Source of the DNA: Treponema sp.
GTDB lineage: Bacteria; Spirochaetota; Spirochaetia; Treponematales; Treponemataceae
Reading direction: 5' to 3'
NCBI GenBank assembly: GCA_017464425.1
Contig: JAFUDX010000041.1
Location: forward strand, 1 to 64,000
DNA: 64,000 nucleotides
The position numbers and the translations under genes are program-made. Each line of letters opens with the position of its first letter. Position 1 is the stretch's first letter. Below are positions 31,838 through 41,606 of the stretch, piece by piece. Below the pieces are notes generated by a model. It worked only from the letters and a program-made list of their open reading frames with translations. It did not search any database and was not told where the DNA came from.

Positions 31838-33217
31838 TTATTCCTCTTTCGGATAATATTTCTCAATCAGTTCCGGTTTGATTCGGTAGAGCTCGTTCTT
31901 CGGCAAGAGTGTGAGGAGTTTCCAGCCCAAGTTCAGCGTGTCTTCGATAGAGCGGTTTTCGTATTCGCCCTGCGTGAAGAACTGGCTTTCAAGCGCGTCA
32001 CCGAATTTCAAGTACATGCGGTCAACTTCGCCCAATTCTTCCTCGCCGATGATTGCTGCAAGATTTCGGATTGACTTTACCTTTGAGTACGCCGCAAAAA
32101 GCTGGCTCGAAACGGCGGCATGGTCATCGCGCGTCATGCCCTCGCCGATACCGTCTTTCATCAATCGGGAAAGCGACGGCAAGCCCGAAACCGGCGGATA
32201 CACGCCCTTCTGACTAAGCTCGCGGTCAAGAACAATCTGCCCCTCGGTGATGTAGCCCGTAAGGTCAGGAATCGGGTGCGAAATGTCATCGTTCGGCATC
32301 GTGAGAATCGGAATCTGCGTGATAGAGCCTGTTGAGCCTTTGACCTTGCCCGCCCGCTCGTACAATTCAGCCAAATCCGAGTACAGATAGCCAGGGTACC
32401 CCTTTCGCCCCGGAACTTCGCCGCGCGTCGTAGAAATTTCTCGCAAGGCTTCGCAATAGTTCGTCATATCGGTCATCACGACCAGAACATGCATATTCTT
32501 TTCGTATGCCAAGTATTCCGCCGCAGTAAGAGCACAGCGCGGTGTGATGATTCGCTCGATTGAAGGCGCGTCAGCCAAGCTCTGGAACATGACGACCTTG
32601 CTCAAAACGCCCGACTCCTCAAACGAATGAATGAAGAACTGCGCCTGGTCGTACTTGATTCCCATTCCCGCAAAAACCATAACGAACTGCTCGTCGCTAT
32701 TGCGGATTTTTGCCTGTCGGATAATCTGCGCAGCAAGGCGGTTGTGCGGAAGACCGTTCCCAGAGAAAATCGGCAATTTCTGACCGCGAATCAGCGTGTT
32801 CATGCCGTCAATACTAGAAATTCCCGTCTGAATGAAGTCTCGCGGGTACACGCGCGCAAACGGATTGATTGGCATGCCGTTCACATCGACCTTCTTGCTC
32901 GACACAATCGGCGGAAGACCATCAATCGGCTCGCCCAAACCGTTAAAAATGCGCCCAAGAAGCCCGTCGCCCACGCGCAATTCCATCGGCTCGTCAAGGA
33001 ACTCAACGCTCGTTTCGTGCAAGTCCAAGCCCGTCGTAGAGCCGAACACCTGCACAATCGCCGTAGAGTCGTTCAAGTCAATCACGCGCCCCGTCTTTTT
33101 CTCGCCGTTTCGGTCACGCACCGCGACAATCTCGTTATAAAAAATGTTCTCGCTGCGTTTCACAACGATAATCGGTCCGTCAACGGAACTTACGCCTTTA
33201 TATTCGATACCTTTCAT
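31838..33217 (-). CDS. atpB: V-type ATPase subunit B (non-catalytic)
   Basis: The 459-residue protein has [20 protein letters not shown] at the start, the degenerate nucleotide loop [20 protein letters not shown] in place of a P-loop, and [17 protein letters not shown] and [17 protein letters not shown], all typical of subunit B. It forms the stator hexamer with subunit A. It lies 11 bases after subunit A in the operon. Spirochaetes often have V-type enzymes in place of F-type ones; whether this one pumps protons or sodium is not shown by this subunit. Confidence 0.96.
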   Translation of the reverse strand: MKGIEYKGVSSVDGPIIVVKRSENIFYNEIVAVRDRNGEKKTGRVIDLNDSTAIVQVFGSTTGLDLHETSVEFLDEPMELRVGDGLLGRIFNGLGEPIDGLPPIVSSKKVDVNGMPINPFARVYPRDFIQTGISSIDGMNTLIRGQKLPIFSGNGLPHNRLAAQIIRQAKIRNSDEQFVMVFAGMGIKYDQAQFFIHSFEESGVLSKVVMFQSLADAPSIERIITPRCALTAAEYLAYEKNMHVLVVMTDMTNYCEALREISTTRGEVPGRKGYPGYLYSDLAELYERAGKVKGSTGSITQIPILTMPNDDISHPIPDLTGYITEGQIVLDRELSQKGVYPPVSGLPSLSRLMKDGIGEGMTRDDHAAVSSQLFAAYSKVKSIRNLAAIIGEEELGEVDRMYLKFGDALESQFFTQGEYENRSIEDTLNLGWKLLTLLPKNELYRIKPELIEKYYPKEE

Positions 33218-33228
33218 ATTATTCTCCG

Positions 33229-34995
33229 TTAACGCTTATATTGTCTCTCAAGATTTCCCATCTGCTCGTCGAGGCGACCTTCCACTTCTTTCATCTGCTC
33301 CAGCTTGTCGTTCGGAACTGATGACTTTAAGCGCACGATTTCATCCTTAACAGGAAGCGATGCTACCGTGGGAAGCGGCGCACCCGCCTTAATGACCGCA
33401 AGCGCTCGTTGATAATAAGTCATAATCAGCATGAGGATTGCAATCTGCTTTTCGGGCACGGAATACACATCCACCGCGTCGAACGCGCTCTGCTGCAAGA
33501 AGCCGTTTTTAATCATGTCGGCGACCGTGAGAACGATTCGCTTTTCGTCGGGGAGCGCGTCAGGACCAATCAAGCGCACGATTTGCTGTAATCGCTGCTC
33601 GTCCTTCAAAAGCTCAAGCGCACTCAAACGCACTTCTGCCCATCGCGGGTCAAGTTTATCCCACCATTCGCGGATTTCTTCGGCATATTCTGAATAACTT
33701 TCAATCCAACCGATAGCGGGGTAATGCCGTGCGTTCGCCAATTCTCTGTCCAACGCCCAGAAACAGCGGATAAATCGCTTGGTATGCTGGGTGACAGGCT
33801 CAGAAAAGTCGCCGCCCGGAGGAGAAACCGCACCAATAACAGAAACCGAGCCTTCTTCACCGCACAATGCGTTTACGCGACCCGCCCGTTCGTAGAATTC
33901 AGCCAAGCGAGTCGGCAAGTAAGCAGGGAAGCCCTCTTCGGCGGGCATTTCTTCCATTCGGCCAGAAAGCTCGCGCAAAGCCTCAGCCCAGCGCGAAGTG
34001 GAATCAGCCATAATCGCAACATGCATTCCCATGTCGCGATAATATTCTGCGAGCGTGATTCCCGAATAGAGCGAAACTTCACGCGCCGCAACCGGCATAT
34101 TCGATGTATTTGCGATAAGAATCGTTCGTTCCATGAGCGAGCGGCCAGTTCGTGGGTCAATCAAAGTGGGGAATTCGGTGAGAACATCGGTCATTTCGTT
34201 GCCGCGCTCACCGCAGCCAATATAGACAATCAAATCAGCGTCGCACCATTTTGCGATTGCGTGCTGAGTCATCGTTTTTCCAGTTCCGAATCCACCCGGA
34301 ATTGCCGCAGTTCCACCCTTTGAAAGCGGGAAGAACACATCAATTACGCGCTGACCCGTAACAAGCGGCTGGCTCACTTCAAGCTTTTGTGCGTAGGGGC
34401 GCGGAACACGGAGCGGCCAATAGTGCGCAAGGCAGATTTCTTCGCCAAGCTCGGTTGTGCCGATTACATCATCAACCGTATATTCGCCCTCGCCCTTGAA
34501 AGTCTGCAATGTTTTGCCTTTAACGGTAGGCGGAACCATGATTTTGTGTCGGATTGATTCTGTTTCCTGAACGAAGCCCAAGACTTTTCCTGCGAAAATC
34601 TCACATCCCTCGCCAACGCCCTCGGCAACCGTCATCTTCCATTTTTTTGCGCCGTCAATCGGCTCGGTTCGCTCGCCCGGAACAAGAAACGCGCCCGATT
34701 TTTCAAACATATTCTTTAGCGGTCGCTGAATTCCGTCATAAATCGTTCCGACCAAGCCAGGCCCCAATTTCAGAGAAAGCGGACGACCGCTTGAAACGAC
34801 TTCCTCGCCGATTTTCATGCCCGTGTCGTCTTCGTAAACCTGAATTGTCGCCTTTCCTTCGTTCTGGCGGATAATCTCGCCAATAATTTTCTTGCGTCCG
34901 ACATCGACCACATCATACAGACCGCAGCCTTCAAGCCCCTCGGCGTACACAATCGGTCCTGAAATTCGTGTGATAGTACCTTTTATTTCGCTCAT
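33229..34995 (-). CDS. atpA: V-type ATPase subunit A (catalytic)
   Basis: The 588-residue protein has the Walker A loop [18 protein letters not shown] near residue 232, the catalytic Glu in [18 protein letters not shown], and [20 protein letters not shown], with the extra 'non-homologous' insertion near 110-200 that marks V-type A subunits. It hydrolyses or makes ATP at the A/B interface. Its start codon overlaps the end of the subunit E gene by 4 bases. Confidence 0.97.
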   Translation of the reverse strand: MSEIKGTITRISGPIVYAEGLEGCGLYDVVDVGRKKIIGEIIRQNEGKATIQVYEDDTGMKIGEEVVSSGRPLSLKLGPGLVGTIYDGIQRPLKNMFEKSGAFLVPGERTEPIDGAKKWKMTVAEGVGEGCEIFAGKVLGFVQETESIRHKIMVPPTVKGKTLQTFKGEGEYTVDDVIGTTELGEEICLAHYWPLRVPRPYAQKLEVSQPLVTGQRVIDVFFPLSKGGTAAIPGGFGTGKTMTQHAIAKWCDADLIVYIGCGERGNEMTDVLTEFPTLIDPRTGRSLMERTILIANTSNMPVAAREVSLYSGITLAEYYRDMGMHVAIMADSTSRWAEALRELSGRMEEMPAEEGFPAYLPTRLAEFYERAGRVNALCGEEGSVSVIGAVSPPGGDFSEPVTQHTKRFIRCFWALDRELANARHYPAIGWIESYSEYAEEIREWWDKLDPRWAEVRLSALELLKDEQRLQQIVRLIGPDALPDEKRIVLTVADMIKNGFLQQSAFDAVDVYSVPEKQIAILMLIMTYYQRALAVIKAGAPLPTVASLPVKDEIVRLKSSVPNDKLEQMKEVEGRLDEQMGNLERQYKR

Positions 34996-35630
34996 TCAGG
35001 CAACCTCCCGCCGAACAAAGTTGTCGCAAGTTCCGCGCTGTATGTGTCTTTGATTTCGCGCACAATCTGGTCAATCGTGAGCCGCACGCGCACAAATCCG
35101 TCCTCGCTCGAAAGAATGATTCCTTCGTGGAACGAGTTTCCAAGAGCCGCTTCTTCCCCCGATTTTTCAAAAGAAACTTCCTCAACCTTCGAGAGATTTT
35201 TGGAAAGAGCCTTTTCGAGGATTTTTTTTGCGGCTGTAAGCTTAAAGCCAAAAACAAGCGCGTTTATTTTTTTATCAGAGAGAACCTGACTTATATTTTC
35301 CAATTTTTTTTCGACAAGAGAAAGCCGTTTTTCCTCACCAAGACTTTCAAGATAGGCGTTGAACGCCTCTGAAACCGCATCGCTGTAAAACGAAACAAGG
35401 AATCGCCCCTTTTCGAGCGGCAGGGCTTCATCAATCGATTTTTCGTACTGAGCGCATTTTTCTGAATAATACGCCGTTTTCTGCGCGCGCGCTTCTTCAA
35501 CACGGCGAGAGACATCGGCTAAAATCGCCCGCGCCTCTTCATCCGCCCGCGCCAAAATCTTCTCAGCCTTTTTGCGAGCATCAGCTTCAATTTCTTTATC
35601 AAGGATTTCGGTAGACCGTAATTCTTCCAT
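34992..35630 (-). CDS. atpE: V-type ATPase subunit E (peripheral stalk)
   Basis: The 212-residue protein has an N-terminal coiled coil rich in Glu, Ala, Arg and Lys ([20 protein letters not shown]) and a C-terminal globular part ending [20 protein letters not shown] and TTLFGG, the family's usual close. It pairs with the small coiled-coil subunit to hold the head still. It overlaps subunit A by 4 bases, and lies 15 bases after subunit F. Confidence 0.88.
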   Translation of the reverse strand: MEELRSTEILDKEIEADARKKAEKILARADEEARAILADVSRRVEEARAQKTAYYSEKCAQYEKSIDEALPLEKGRFLVSFYSDAVSEAFNAYLESLGEEKRLSLVEKKLENISQVLSDKKINALVFGFKLTAAKKILEKALSKNLSKVEEVSFEKSGEEAALGNSFHEGIILSSEDGFVRVRLTIDQIVREIKDTYSAELATTLFGGRLPE

Positions 35631-35645
35631 TGTATTTTCCCAAAA

Positions 35646-35978
35646 CTAAACACTGATTCCCACGGCTTCACGGATTGCATCGGTGAGGGATTTTTTGCCT
35701 TCCAAATGCCCGTGAATGCCGGGAATCTCAACAATCAGCGGATACTGACTGCCTTTCTGCCATGCGAGGACTTCATCTTCAATCATGGCAGAGACATCTT
35801 CCGTCAAAATCAAAATTTTCGGTCGTTCATCGACAGGAACGCTTTGTGTGCCACCAAGCCCTGTGACTCTGCGGAACGCGTCCAAAGCCTCAGTGCGATT
35901 AAGGGCGACAGAGCCGTCCACACCCACGAGCTTAAAACCGAGAATAATTTCCCTTTCTGCGATGACGAAATATTCCAT
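35646..35978 (-). CDS. V-type ATPase subunit F
   Basis: The 110-residue protein begins FVIAEREIILGFKLVGVDG and has PKILILTEDVSAMIEDEVL and YPLIVEIPGIHGHLEGKKSL, the Rossmann-like pattern of subunit F, a part of the central stalk that regulates turnover. It lies 6 bases after subunit K. Length and place in the operon both agree with the family. Confidence 0.9.
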   Translation of the reverse strand: MEYFVIAEREIILGFKLVGVDGSVALNRTEALDAFRRVTGLGGTQSVPVDERPKILILTEDVSAMIEDEVLAWQKGSQYPLIVEIPGIHGHLEGKKSLTDAIREAVGISV

Positions 35979-35984
35979 TTTGAA

Positions 35985-36377
35985 TTACAAAATGATGATA
36001 AGAAGGGCGACCAAGAATCCCCACAAACAGATACCTTCAGCAAGACCGACGAACGGAAGAGCCTTACCAGAAAGCTCCGCGTTTTCGCTCATTGCGCCCA
36101 TAGCAGCCGCACCGATTTTGCCGACAGCCATACCGCCCGCGATACAAGCCAAACCGACCGCAAGACCTGCCGCAATGTACTTGATGCTAGACGCATCTTT
36201 TGCAGCTTCCTGTGGAGCGACCTCTGCCGGTGGAGCGGGTGGATTTGGCGGCAAAGGAGCGGCTTGGGTCGTTCCCTGCGGAGCGACTTCCTGCGAGCTA
36301 ACCGCGTCCTGCGCAAATCCTGCGAAAATTGAAAGTCCAGTCAAAACTGCGGCAATCATCAAAATTTTCTTGTTCAT
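35985..36377 (-). CDS. atpK: V-type ATPase proteolipid (c/K) subunit with signal-like, Pro-rich N-terminal extension
   Basis: The last 65 residues form one helical hairpin: IKYIAAGLAVGLACIAGGMA and GLAEGICLWGFLVALLII, with the ion-binding Glu at about 114. So each subunit has two spans, not the four of the duplicated Enterococcus type. No Gln or Thr typical of sodium sites is seen beside it, which weakly favours protons. The first 60 residues are unusual: a signal-like span (LMIAAVLTGLSIFAGFAQDA) and a stretch of Pro, Ala and Gln (PLPPNPPAPPAEVAPQEAAK). Signal peptides on ring subunits are known in a few bacteria. The gene is preceded by two strong hairpins (36399-36502). Confidence 0.9.
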   Translation of the reverse strand: MNKKILMIAAVLTGLSIFAGFAQDAVSSQEVAPQGTTQAAPLPPNPPAPPAEVAPQEAAKDASSIKYIAAGLAVGLACIAGGMAVGKIGAAAMGAMSENAELSGKALPFVGLAEGICLWGFLVALLIIIL

Positions 36378-36398
36378 AACAAAACCTCACTATTTATG

Positions 36399-36502
36399 TT
36401 TTTCAAAAATTTCAATTTTTGAAAAAAATCCATTAAAATCGCGCTCAGCGAAGGCTAGGCGTCAACATCATTTGAAAACTAACAGAGTTTTCAAATGATG
36501 TT
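36399..36502 (-). promoter_or_regulatory. Two perfect hairpins between atpI and atpK
   Basis: A 17-bp perfect stem (36464-36480 with 36486-36502, loop of 5) begins at the atpI stop codon. A 13-bp perfect stem (36399-36411 with 36414-36426) lies closer to the atpK start. Neither is followed on the minus strand by a U run, so they look more like mRNA processing or stability elements than terminators. The place, just before the gene whose product is needed in many copies per enzyme, suggests a role in stoichiometry. Confidence 0.65.
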
Positions 36503-38492
36503 AATAATCAAACGAGAAGGGCTTGAATTCCCGCCCCGTTTCATTGAAGAATTTAGAGAAGAACTCATAATATTGCAATCGGATAACCTGAATCGCAACA
36601 ATCATTCCCTCAAGCACCACCACGATTCCGTTTCCGACGAGCATGACTGCAAGGTAGGCAGGTCCTGCCATTTCAGAAAGCGTAGCGATAATGAATCCAA
36701 GAACAGCGTGAGCCAAGCCGAACGCACCGACTCGGATAAAGCTGATTGAATTCGACATGTAGCTGATGAGCGTTTCCAAAAGCTCGACAATCGCCTCGAT
36801 AATCGCGGCAAAAAGCCCGTTCTCAAAGACAGGCGTTTCATGCTCCATGATTCGGTGAATCGGCTCACTGAACATCGTTAAAAAGAGCGTCACGCCAATC
36901 ACAATTCCGTCAGCCATATCGATTGAGTGGTCAGCCACCACAATGCGAACGACCATAACGACGACATACCAGAAGAACACCGCGCCCGAAAGCCCGTTCT
37001 TTCCGAACAAAGCCTTACCGACCTTGTGCATGAGCAGATTGTTTATGATATTGATGACCAAGCCGACCGAGTTGATGATGAATCCGACCCCGACTGTGAC
37101 GCCGAAGAACGCGAACATCGTTTTGATTGAGTGCTCGCTTCCGTCGGGCATTAAGTGGAGAATTGGCGCATGCGGTTCGCCGAACAAGCCTGTGATTGCA
37201 AGCGAGAGCGGCTTTAAAACTTCCTCGTTTCCGAAGAATTCGCCCGTGAGAACGCCCATAATCATGCTCGAACAGCCGATTGCCATAAAAATGGGCGCGA
37301 ATTTGTTCCAGCCGCCCACTTTGACGACCTTGAAATTCATCAAAAGACCAAGCAAAAGAAAAACAAAGCCCTGCCCCGCGTCTCCGAACATAATTCCGAA
37401 CAAGAGCGTAAAGAAGAGCGCGACGAACGGAGTCGGGTCAATCGCACCGTAGACGGGCGAGCCGTAGCTGAAAATCATGCGCTCGAACGCCCCGACCAGT
37501 TTTCCGTGCTTTAACCTGACGGGAACTTGCTCCGTGCCGTTCAAAACCGACGGAACTTCAAGCGGATTGTACACACGGATTGCGATTCTGCCTTCGGTGA
37601 GTTTGTCCATGTCCTTCATCATTGAGTGGCAGTCGCTAGACGGAATCCAGCCCGTGATTCGATAGACAAGGCTCGTGGACTCAAGATTATTCTGCACATC
37701 GACGATTTGCGAAGAAATGGCGAACGATGCCAAAAGCGAGCGAAGCACATCTGTATGCGTGACCGCCATATTGCGTTTTTCTTCGTTTATGTAGTCAAGA
37801 GCCTTTTGGCTTTCAGCGAGTTTTGCCTCCAAGCCTTGAAGCACATCGTCGGGAACTCCCTTAAAATCTTCGGGGATTTCAAACGGAACGAACCCGAATT
37901 TTTTAAGTTCCGTATCAAGCGAAAAGCGCGCCTTTTTTGAAGAAGCCGCCATAATTTTTGACTTGTCATCGCCCAACGGAACGATAATCGCCCGCTGACC
38001 GACCGAAAATGAAAGCTCGTCAAACACGGCGGGGTCGATTTTGCCCACTTTTATAGAAAGAAATGAAAGATGGTCGAGCTCAGCAAACGGAACTTTGAGA
38101 TTTTTGAACGATTCCGCTTCTTCTTTTGATTCCTTTACGCGTTTTAATTCATCGGTCGCCGCAGCCTCACGCTTTTTAAGCTCGTCAACATCAGAAAGAA
38201 ATTTTTCGGCAACGGAAGTGTTTTCTTCAGTTGCACGGCTTGAGAGCGCAATGTCACTAGAGTCAATATCGGGAACAGAAAGGAAAGAACGCGCGTCCTG
38301 CAATCGAACGAACAAATCTCGCTCAGGATTCAACGCCTCGCCCGCACGGGAAGAATCAGAGACCTTTGACGAATCGCTTTTGTGATTCTGAAACTGAAAA
38401 TTGCCTTTTTTGCCCAAAAATTCAAGCACCGAACCGATATCATTCTTCATGACCATCAGCTCAACAAGATTCATTGCTGTCGTTCTCGCCAT
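36501..38492 (-). CDS. atpI: V-type ATPase subunit I (membrane stator, a-subunit)
   Basis: The 663-residue protein has a cytoplasmic N-terminal half with coiled coils (about 1-320) and a C-terminal half with seven or so spans, starting after PVYGAIDPTPFVALFFTLLF, followed by GIMFGDAGQGFVFLLLGLLM and, near the end, SISFIRVGAFGLAHAVLGFI. The Arg in that segment is the one needed for ion transfer to the ring. It provides the half-channels. It lies 10 bases after subunit C. Confidence 0.93.
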   Translation of the reverse strand: MARTTAMNLVELMVMKNDIGSVLEFLGKKGNFQFQNHKSDSSKVSDSSRAGEALNPERDLFVRLQDARSFLSVPDIDSSDIALSSRATEENTSVAEKFLSDVDELKKREAAATDELKRVKESKEEAESFKNLKVPFAELDHLSFLSIKVGKIDPAVFDELSFSVGQRAIIVPLGDDKSKIMAASSKKARFSLDTELKKFGFVPFEIPEDFKGVPDDVLQGLEAKLAESQKALDYINEEKRNMAVTHTDVLRSLLASFAISSQIVDVQNNLESTSLVYRITGWIPSSDCHSMMKDMDKLTEGRIAIRVYNPLEVPSVLNGTEQVPVRLKHGKLVGAFERMIFSYGSPVYGAIDPTPFVALFFTLLFGIMFGDAGQGFVFLLLGLLMNFKVVKVGGWNKFAPIFMAIGCSSMIMGVLTGEFFGNEEVLKPLSLAITGLFGEPHAPILHLMPDGSEHSIKTMFAFFGVTVGVGFIINSVGLVINIINNLLMHKVGKALFGKNGLSGAVFFWYVVVMVVRIVVADHSIDMADGIVIGVTLFLTMFSEPIHRIMEHETPVFENGLFAAIIEAIVELLETLISYMSNSISFIRVGAFGLAHAVLGFIIATLSEMAGPAYLAVMLVGNGIVVVLEGMIVAIQVIRLQYYEFFSKFFNETGREFKPFSFDY

Positions 38493-38502
38493 AGCCTACT
38501 CC

Positions 38503-39387
38503 TTACACGCTTTGCGCCGACGCATACCCGGCAACTTCCATAACACGCTCCTGCTCAACGCCAAGCCGAAGCCCTTCTGCCACCGCACGAATGCAATCAA
38601 GCTCGTACTGCTTTATTCTAAACCAAGAAACCAAACTTGTCACACTCATCGGGTCTTTGTGGAAAAACCGTTTGTATGCTTTGGCAAGATAGCTTTTTAA
38701 ACTGCGCTCAATCCAGCACGGGTCGATTTCCCAAATAACGCCCTCTTCATGCGGATTGAGGAATTCTGCGTACTTCCAATTTTTCCAATCATCGTAAGAA
38801 GAAATATCTTTTCGGGCGATTGCAACGGCTTCACGAGCCAAAACATCATCCTTTCGCTTTCGATTTTCGGAATATACCAAATGTTCCAAGATTTCTTCTG
38901 GCGAAAACCTATAATATACTTTTAAACGGAGCACCCACAAAATGTTTTTAAAAGAGATTTCCATTTTATACAACTGCTCAAGGTTTTCACGATCAGTTCC
39001 GCTCAGTGAAGAAAGAGAATTCCACAATGCCATAATGCGCTCGCGGTCATTTTTAGCATTTTCTTCTGAATCAGCGGACTTTTCAGAAATTTCATATTCA
39101 TAAAAAGAAAGGATTTCGGAAAGAATCGGAGAGGGCTGTTCAAATTCATCGAGAAGATTTTTATACTGCGTAAGGAATTTTTCTTCTGATTTGACTTCGA
39201 TTTCTTTGGAAAGAAGCACTTCTGGAACGCTCGGAACTTCATCATCAAACAAAAGAGTGTAAAGCTCCCGCAAAGACTGCACTGAGAAAAGTTTGATTGC
39301 ATTTTCGCCAGTAAAAGATTTTGCCAAAAGCCCGCTCGCCTTTGCGTAGACGAAACTTGAAGCCGCAGAAGTGTCCAAAGAACCCAT
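38503..39387 (-). CDS. V-type ATPase subunit C (AC39-like, collar)
   Basis: The 294-residue protein is helical, with the pattern of the AC39/C subunit that joins the central stalk to the ring: SSFVYAKASGLLAKSFTG at the start, KMEISFKNILWVLRLKVYYR in the middle and the ending WFRIKQYELDCIRAVAEGLR. I chose the ATG at 39387 after GGGGTG; a GTG two codons earlier is possible. It lies between the coiled-coil subunit and subunit I. The family shows weak overall conservation, so the call rests partly on operon position. Confidence 0.82.
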   Translation of the reverse strand: MGSLDTSAASSFVYAKASGLLAKSFTGENAIKLFSVQSLRELYTLLFDDEVPSVPEVLLSKEIEVKSEEKFLTQYKNLLDEFEQPSPILSEILSFYEYEISEKSADSEENAKNDRERIMALWNSLSSLSGTDRENLEQLYKMEISFKNILWVLRLKVYYRFSPEEILEHLVYSENRKRKDDVLAREAVAIARKDISSYDDWKNWKYAEFLNPHEEGVIWEIDPCWIERSLKSYLAKAYKRFFHKDPMSVTSLVSWFRIKQYELDCIRAVAEGLRLGVEQERVMEVAGYASAQSV

Positions 39388-39395
39388 ACACACCC

Positions 39396-39704
39396 CTACG
39401 CAAGCAAAACAGAATCCAAAAATGAATTGAAGGCTGAGGATTCAAGCGCGACTGCCGAAATTTTTGATTTATATTCTGAAATTTCCTTATTTTTTGCCGA
39501 TTCCAACGAAGCGACTTTTTCTGCGTACAATTTTTCTTGCTCTTCAACGAGATTTTTATACTGAGCGTGAAATTCAGAATCAGCCTGCGCCTTAGCTTGA
39601 GCGATTTTTTTGTCGGCTTCGATTTGTGCCTGTGAAGCTAACTCCGTGGCTTTTTGCTCAACTTCCAGAAGATGACTGATTGTATTTACTTCTTTGTCAG
39701 ACAT
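39396..39704 (-). CDS. V-type ATPase coiled-coil subunit (G/H-like, peripheral stalk)
   Basis: This 102-residue protein is one long charged helix (LEVEQKATELASQAQIEADK, then IAQAKAQADSEF) with a short hydrophobic end. It pairs in this family with subunit E as the peripheral stalk. It is the first gene of the ATPase set, 8 bases before subunit C. Sequence identity is low in this family, so the assignment comes from shape and place. Confidence 0.72.
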   Translation of the reverse strand: MSDKEVNTISHLLEVEQKATELASQAQIEADKKIAQAKAQADSEFHAQYKNLVEEQEKLYAEKVASLESAKNKEISEYKSKISAVALESSAFNSFLDSVLLA

Positions 39705-39722
39705 GATTCACCTCAATGGAAT

Positions 39723-40190
39723 CTATTGTAACAAAGATTCTTCAGATTTGCAAATAAAATTGTACACTTCTGAAGATGATTTTAAGGAAAGAAGATTTTC
39801 GACAAAATGAGGAATTTGAAGGACTGTGGCAAGTTGTTTTAAAATCTGAATATGATGCTCGGTATCATTCTCGTTTCCGATAATCATAAAGACAACATGA
39901 ACAGGTGCTTTATCAAGAGAGTCGTAATCAATGCCTTCCTTACTGATTCCAATGGCACCAATCGGCTTTTTTACAGACGAAATAAGAGCGTGAGGGATAC
40001 CGACAGAATGCATGATTCCCGTGGTCATTTTTGCCTCACGCTCGTTCAATGTTTGAAGTGCTTCAGATTTATTAAAATCAGCATGATGAGAATGAATGGT
40101 TTCGACAAGTTCTTCAAAAAGTTCGTCTTTTTCTGTGCTCAAAAGATTGACGACAATCGTATCTTTTGGAAAAATCTCGCCTAAAACCAC
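39723..40190 (-). CDS. ptsN: PTS IIA domain protein (PtsN/EIIA-Ntr-like)
   Basis: The 155-residue protein has the IIA-Ntr landmarks: LLSTEKDELFEELVETI, then EREAKMTTGIMHSVGIPHAL with the phosphorylated His in the IPHA segment near 66, VHVVFMIIGNENDTEHHIQI and LKQLATVLQ. In spirochaetes such proteins work with HPr without sugar transport and regulate carbon or nitrogen metabolism or potassium uptake. It lies 18 bases before the first ATPase gene and 14 bases after secG, so all may be cotranscribed. Confidence 0.88.
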   Translation of the reverse strand: MVLGEIFPKDTIVVNLLSTEKDELFEELVETIHSHHADFNKSEALQTLNEREAKMTTGIMHSVGIPHALISSVKKPIGAIGISKEGIDYDSLDKAPVHVVFMIIGNENDTEHHIQILKQLATVLQIPHFVENLLSLKSSSEVYNFICKSEESLLQ

Positions 40191-40204
40191 AACAATCCCC
40201 GCTT

Positions 40205-40618
40205 TTACTGTGCAGAAATTTCTGGACTTGCAGATTCTTCGGCAGCAGGAGCTGTTTCTGAAGATGAAGAATCATCCCACCACTTAGCAGCAGAATCAGA
40301 AGACTGTGGAAGCGCAGAAGAATCTTCGACCACTGCCCCGCTCGCTTCTGCGGCAGCACGCATATCAGCATCGGTAGAATCAGATTTTGTGGGAAGAACT
40401 TTTGCAATCCCAAAAGTGACGACAAAGAACAAAACGACAAACACGACCGTTGCTTTTGTAAGAACTGATGCTGAGTGAGAACCGAATGCAGCAGAGTTTC
40501 CGCCACCAAGCAGACCACCCATTCCGCTGTTATCCTGATCCTGAACCAACACAAGCAAGACCAAAAGAACACAAATGATTACAAATGCAACGATAAGCAC
40601 GCCTTTAATGATATCCAT
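40205..40618 (-). CDS. secG: Preprotein translocase subunit SecG
   Basis: The 137-residue protein has the two SecG spans, with VLIVAFVIICVLLVLLVLVQ and then VVFVVLFFVVTFGIAKVLPT, joined by a loop containing GGLLGGGNSAAFGS, the family signature. The C-terminal 60 residues are acidic and rich in Ser and Ala, longer than in most bacteria. It is part of the SecYEG channel in the inner membrane. The ATG at 40618 follows TTGGAGA; an ATG-less extension upstream is unlikely. It lies after the tpiA terminator and so starts a new transcript. Confidence 0.92.
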   Translation of the reverse strand: MDIIKGVLIVAFVIICVLLVLLVLVQDQDNSGMGGLLGGGNSAAFGSHSASVLTKATVVFVVLFFVVTFGIAKVLPTKSDSTDADMRAAAEASGAVVEDSSALPQSSDSAAKWWDDSSSSETAPAAEESASPEISAQ

Positions 40619-40703
40619 TTTTATCTCCAAAGAATGAAAACAATTAAAAATAAGTAGAAAATATTTTATAAAAAAGCAGGATTATAGTCAATAAAAAAAG
40701 AAA

Positions 40704-40725
40704 GGATTCCTCCGAAAAGGAATCC
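40704..40725 (-). terminator. Intrinsic terminator after tpiA
   Basis: GGATTCC (40719-40725 read on minus) pairs with GGAATCC (40704-40710) around an 8-base loop, followed on the minus strand by TTTCTTTTTTT. It is 27 bases after the tpiA stop. Confidence 0.8.
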
Positions 40726-40751
40726 CTTTGCACCGTATAAAATGCAGATTT

Positions 40752-41507
40752 TTACTTAGACGCAAATTTACAAATCGCAGAGAATTTATCGACTTTGAGC
40801 GATGCGCCGCCAATCAAGCCGCCATCGATGTTTGGCTGGGCAAGCAATTCTTGGGCATTTGTATCGTTCATTGAACCACCGTACAAGATTTTGATTTCTT
40901 CGGCGGCCTTTGGGCTGTACAAGCGTGCAATAACGGCTCTGACAGACGCATGGACTTCTTCTGCTTCGGCAGGGGTGGCCGTTTTGCCGGTACCGATTGC
41001 CCACACCGGCTCGTATGCGATGGAAATACGAGCAAGCTGCTCTTCGCTGATATTCTTGAGCCCTTCTCGAATCTGAATTTCGCAAATGCGCTCTGTGACA
41101 CCGACGATTCGGTGAGAAGAAAGCTCGCCAATACAGAGAACAACATCAAGCCCGCACTTTAAGGCCTCGTGGATTTTTTTATTGATGAGCGCGTCATTTT
41201 CGTAGAATTCATACCGACGCTCAGAATGACCAAGAATCACTGTTTCTACGCCAATATCTTTGAGCATTGCGCCAGAAACGGCACCAGTGTGTGCGCCATT
41301 TTCTGTGGCCGCCATATCCTGCGCCCCAAGAATGATATTGGAGCCTTTGATTTCTTGATAAACCGCATCAAGATACACAAACGGCGGGGCAATCATGTAT
41401 TTTGCGTTAAGATTTTTAACCTCTTCGACCAATCCTTTGGCAAGAGCAACAGCCCCCGTCTTGTCCATGTTCATTTTCCAGTTTCCAGCCACATATTTTG
41501 AACGCAT
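40752..41507 (-). CDS. tpiA: Triosephosphate isomerase
   Basis: This glycolytic enzyme interconverts dihydroxyacetone phosphate and glyceraldehyde 3-phosphate. The 251-residue protein has the catalytic residues in place: Lys in VAGNWKMNMD near 11, His in VILGHSERR near 95, and Glu in AYEPVWAIGTGKTATP near 167, with the phosphate-binding GLIGGASLKVDKF at the end. The ATG at 41507 has AGGAG 8 bases before it. It is transcribed from its own promoter (41542-41570) and closed by its own terminator. Confidence 0.97.
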   Translation of the reverse strand: MRSKYVAGNWKMNMDKTGAVALAKGLVEEVKNLNAKYMIAPPFVYLDAVYQEIKGSNIILGAQDMAATENGAHTGAVSGAMLKDIGVETVILGHSERRYEFYENDALINKKIHEALKCGLDVVLCIGELSSHRIVGVTERICEIQIREGLKNISEEQLARISIAYEPVWAIGTGKTATPAEAEEVHASVRAVIARLYSPKAAEEIKILYGGSMNDTNAQELLAQPNIDGGLIGGASLKVDKFSAICKFASK

Positions 41508-41541
41508 GAAAATTCTCCTAAAATATTTTGAATTATATACT

Positions 41542-41570
41542 ATTTTAAACCTATTTTTGCCATATGTCAA
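41542..41570 (-). promoter_or_regulatory. Sigma-70 promoter of tpiA
   Basis: On the minus strand a perfect TTGACA (41570-41565) and TAAAAT (41547-41542) are 17 bases apart, about 35 bases before the start codon. It is one of the best promoter matches in the window. Confidence 0.65.
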
Positions 41571-41597
41571 AAAAAAAGACACTCAAAATGAGTGCCT
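41571..41597 (-). terminator. Intrinsic terminator after the SPOR gene
   Basis: CACTCA (41594-41589 read on minus) pairs with TGAGTG (41585-41580) around a 3-base loop, followed on the minus strand by a run of nine Ts (or more) that ends in the tpiA -35 box. Confidence 0.75.
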
Positions 41598-41606
41598 TTC
41601 TGATTT

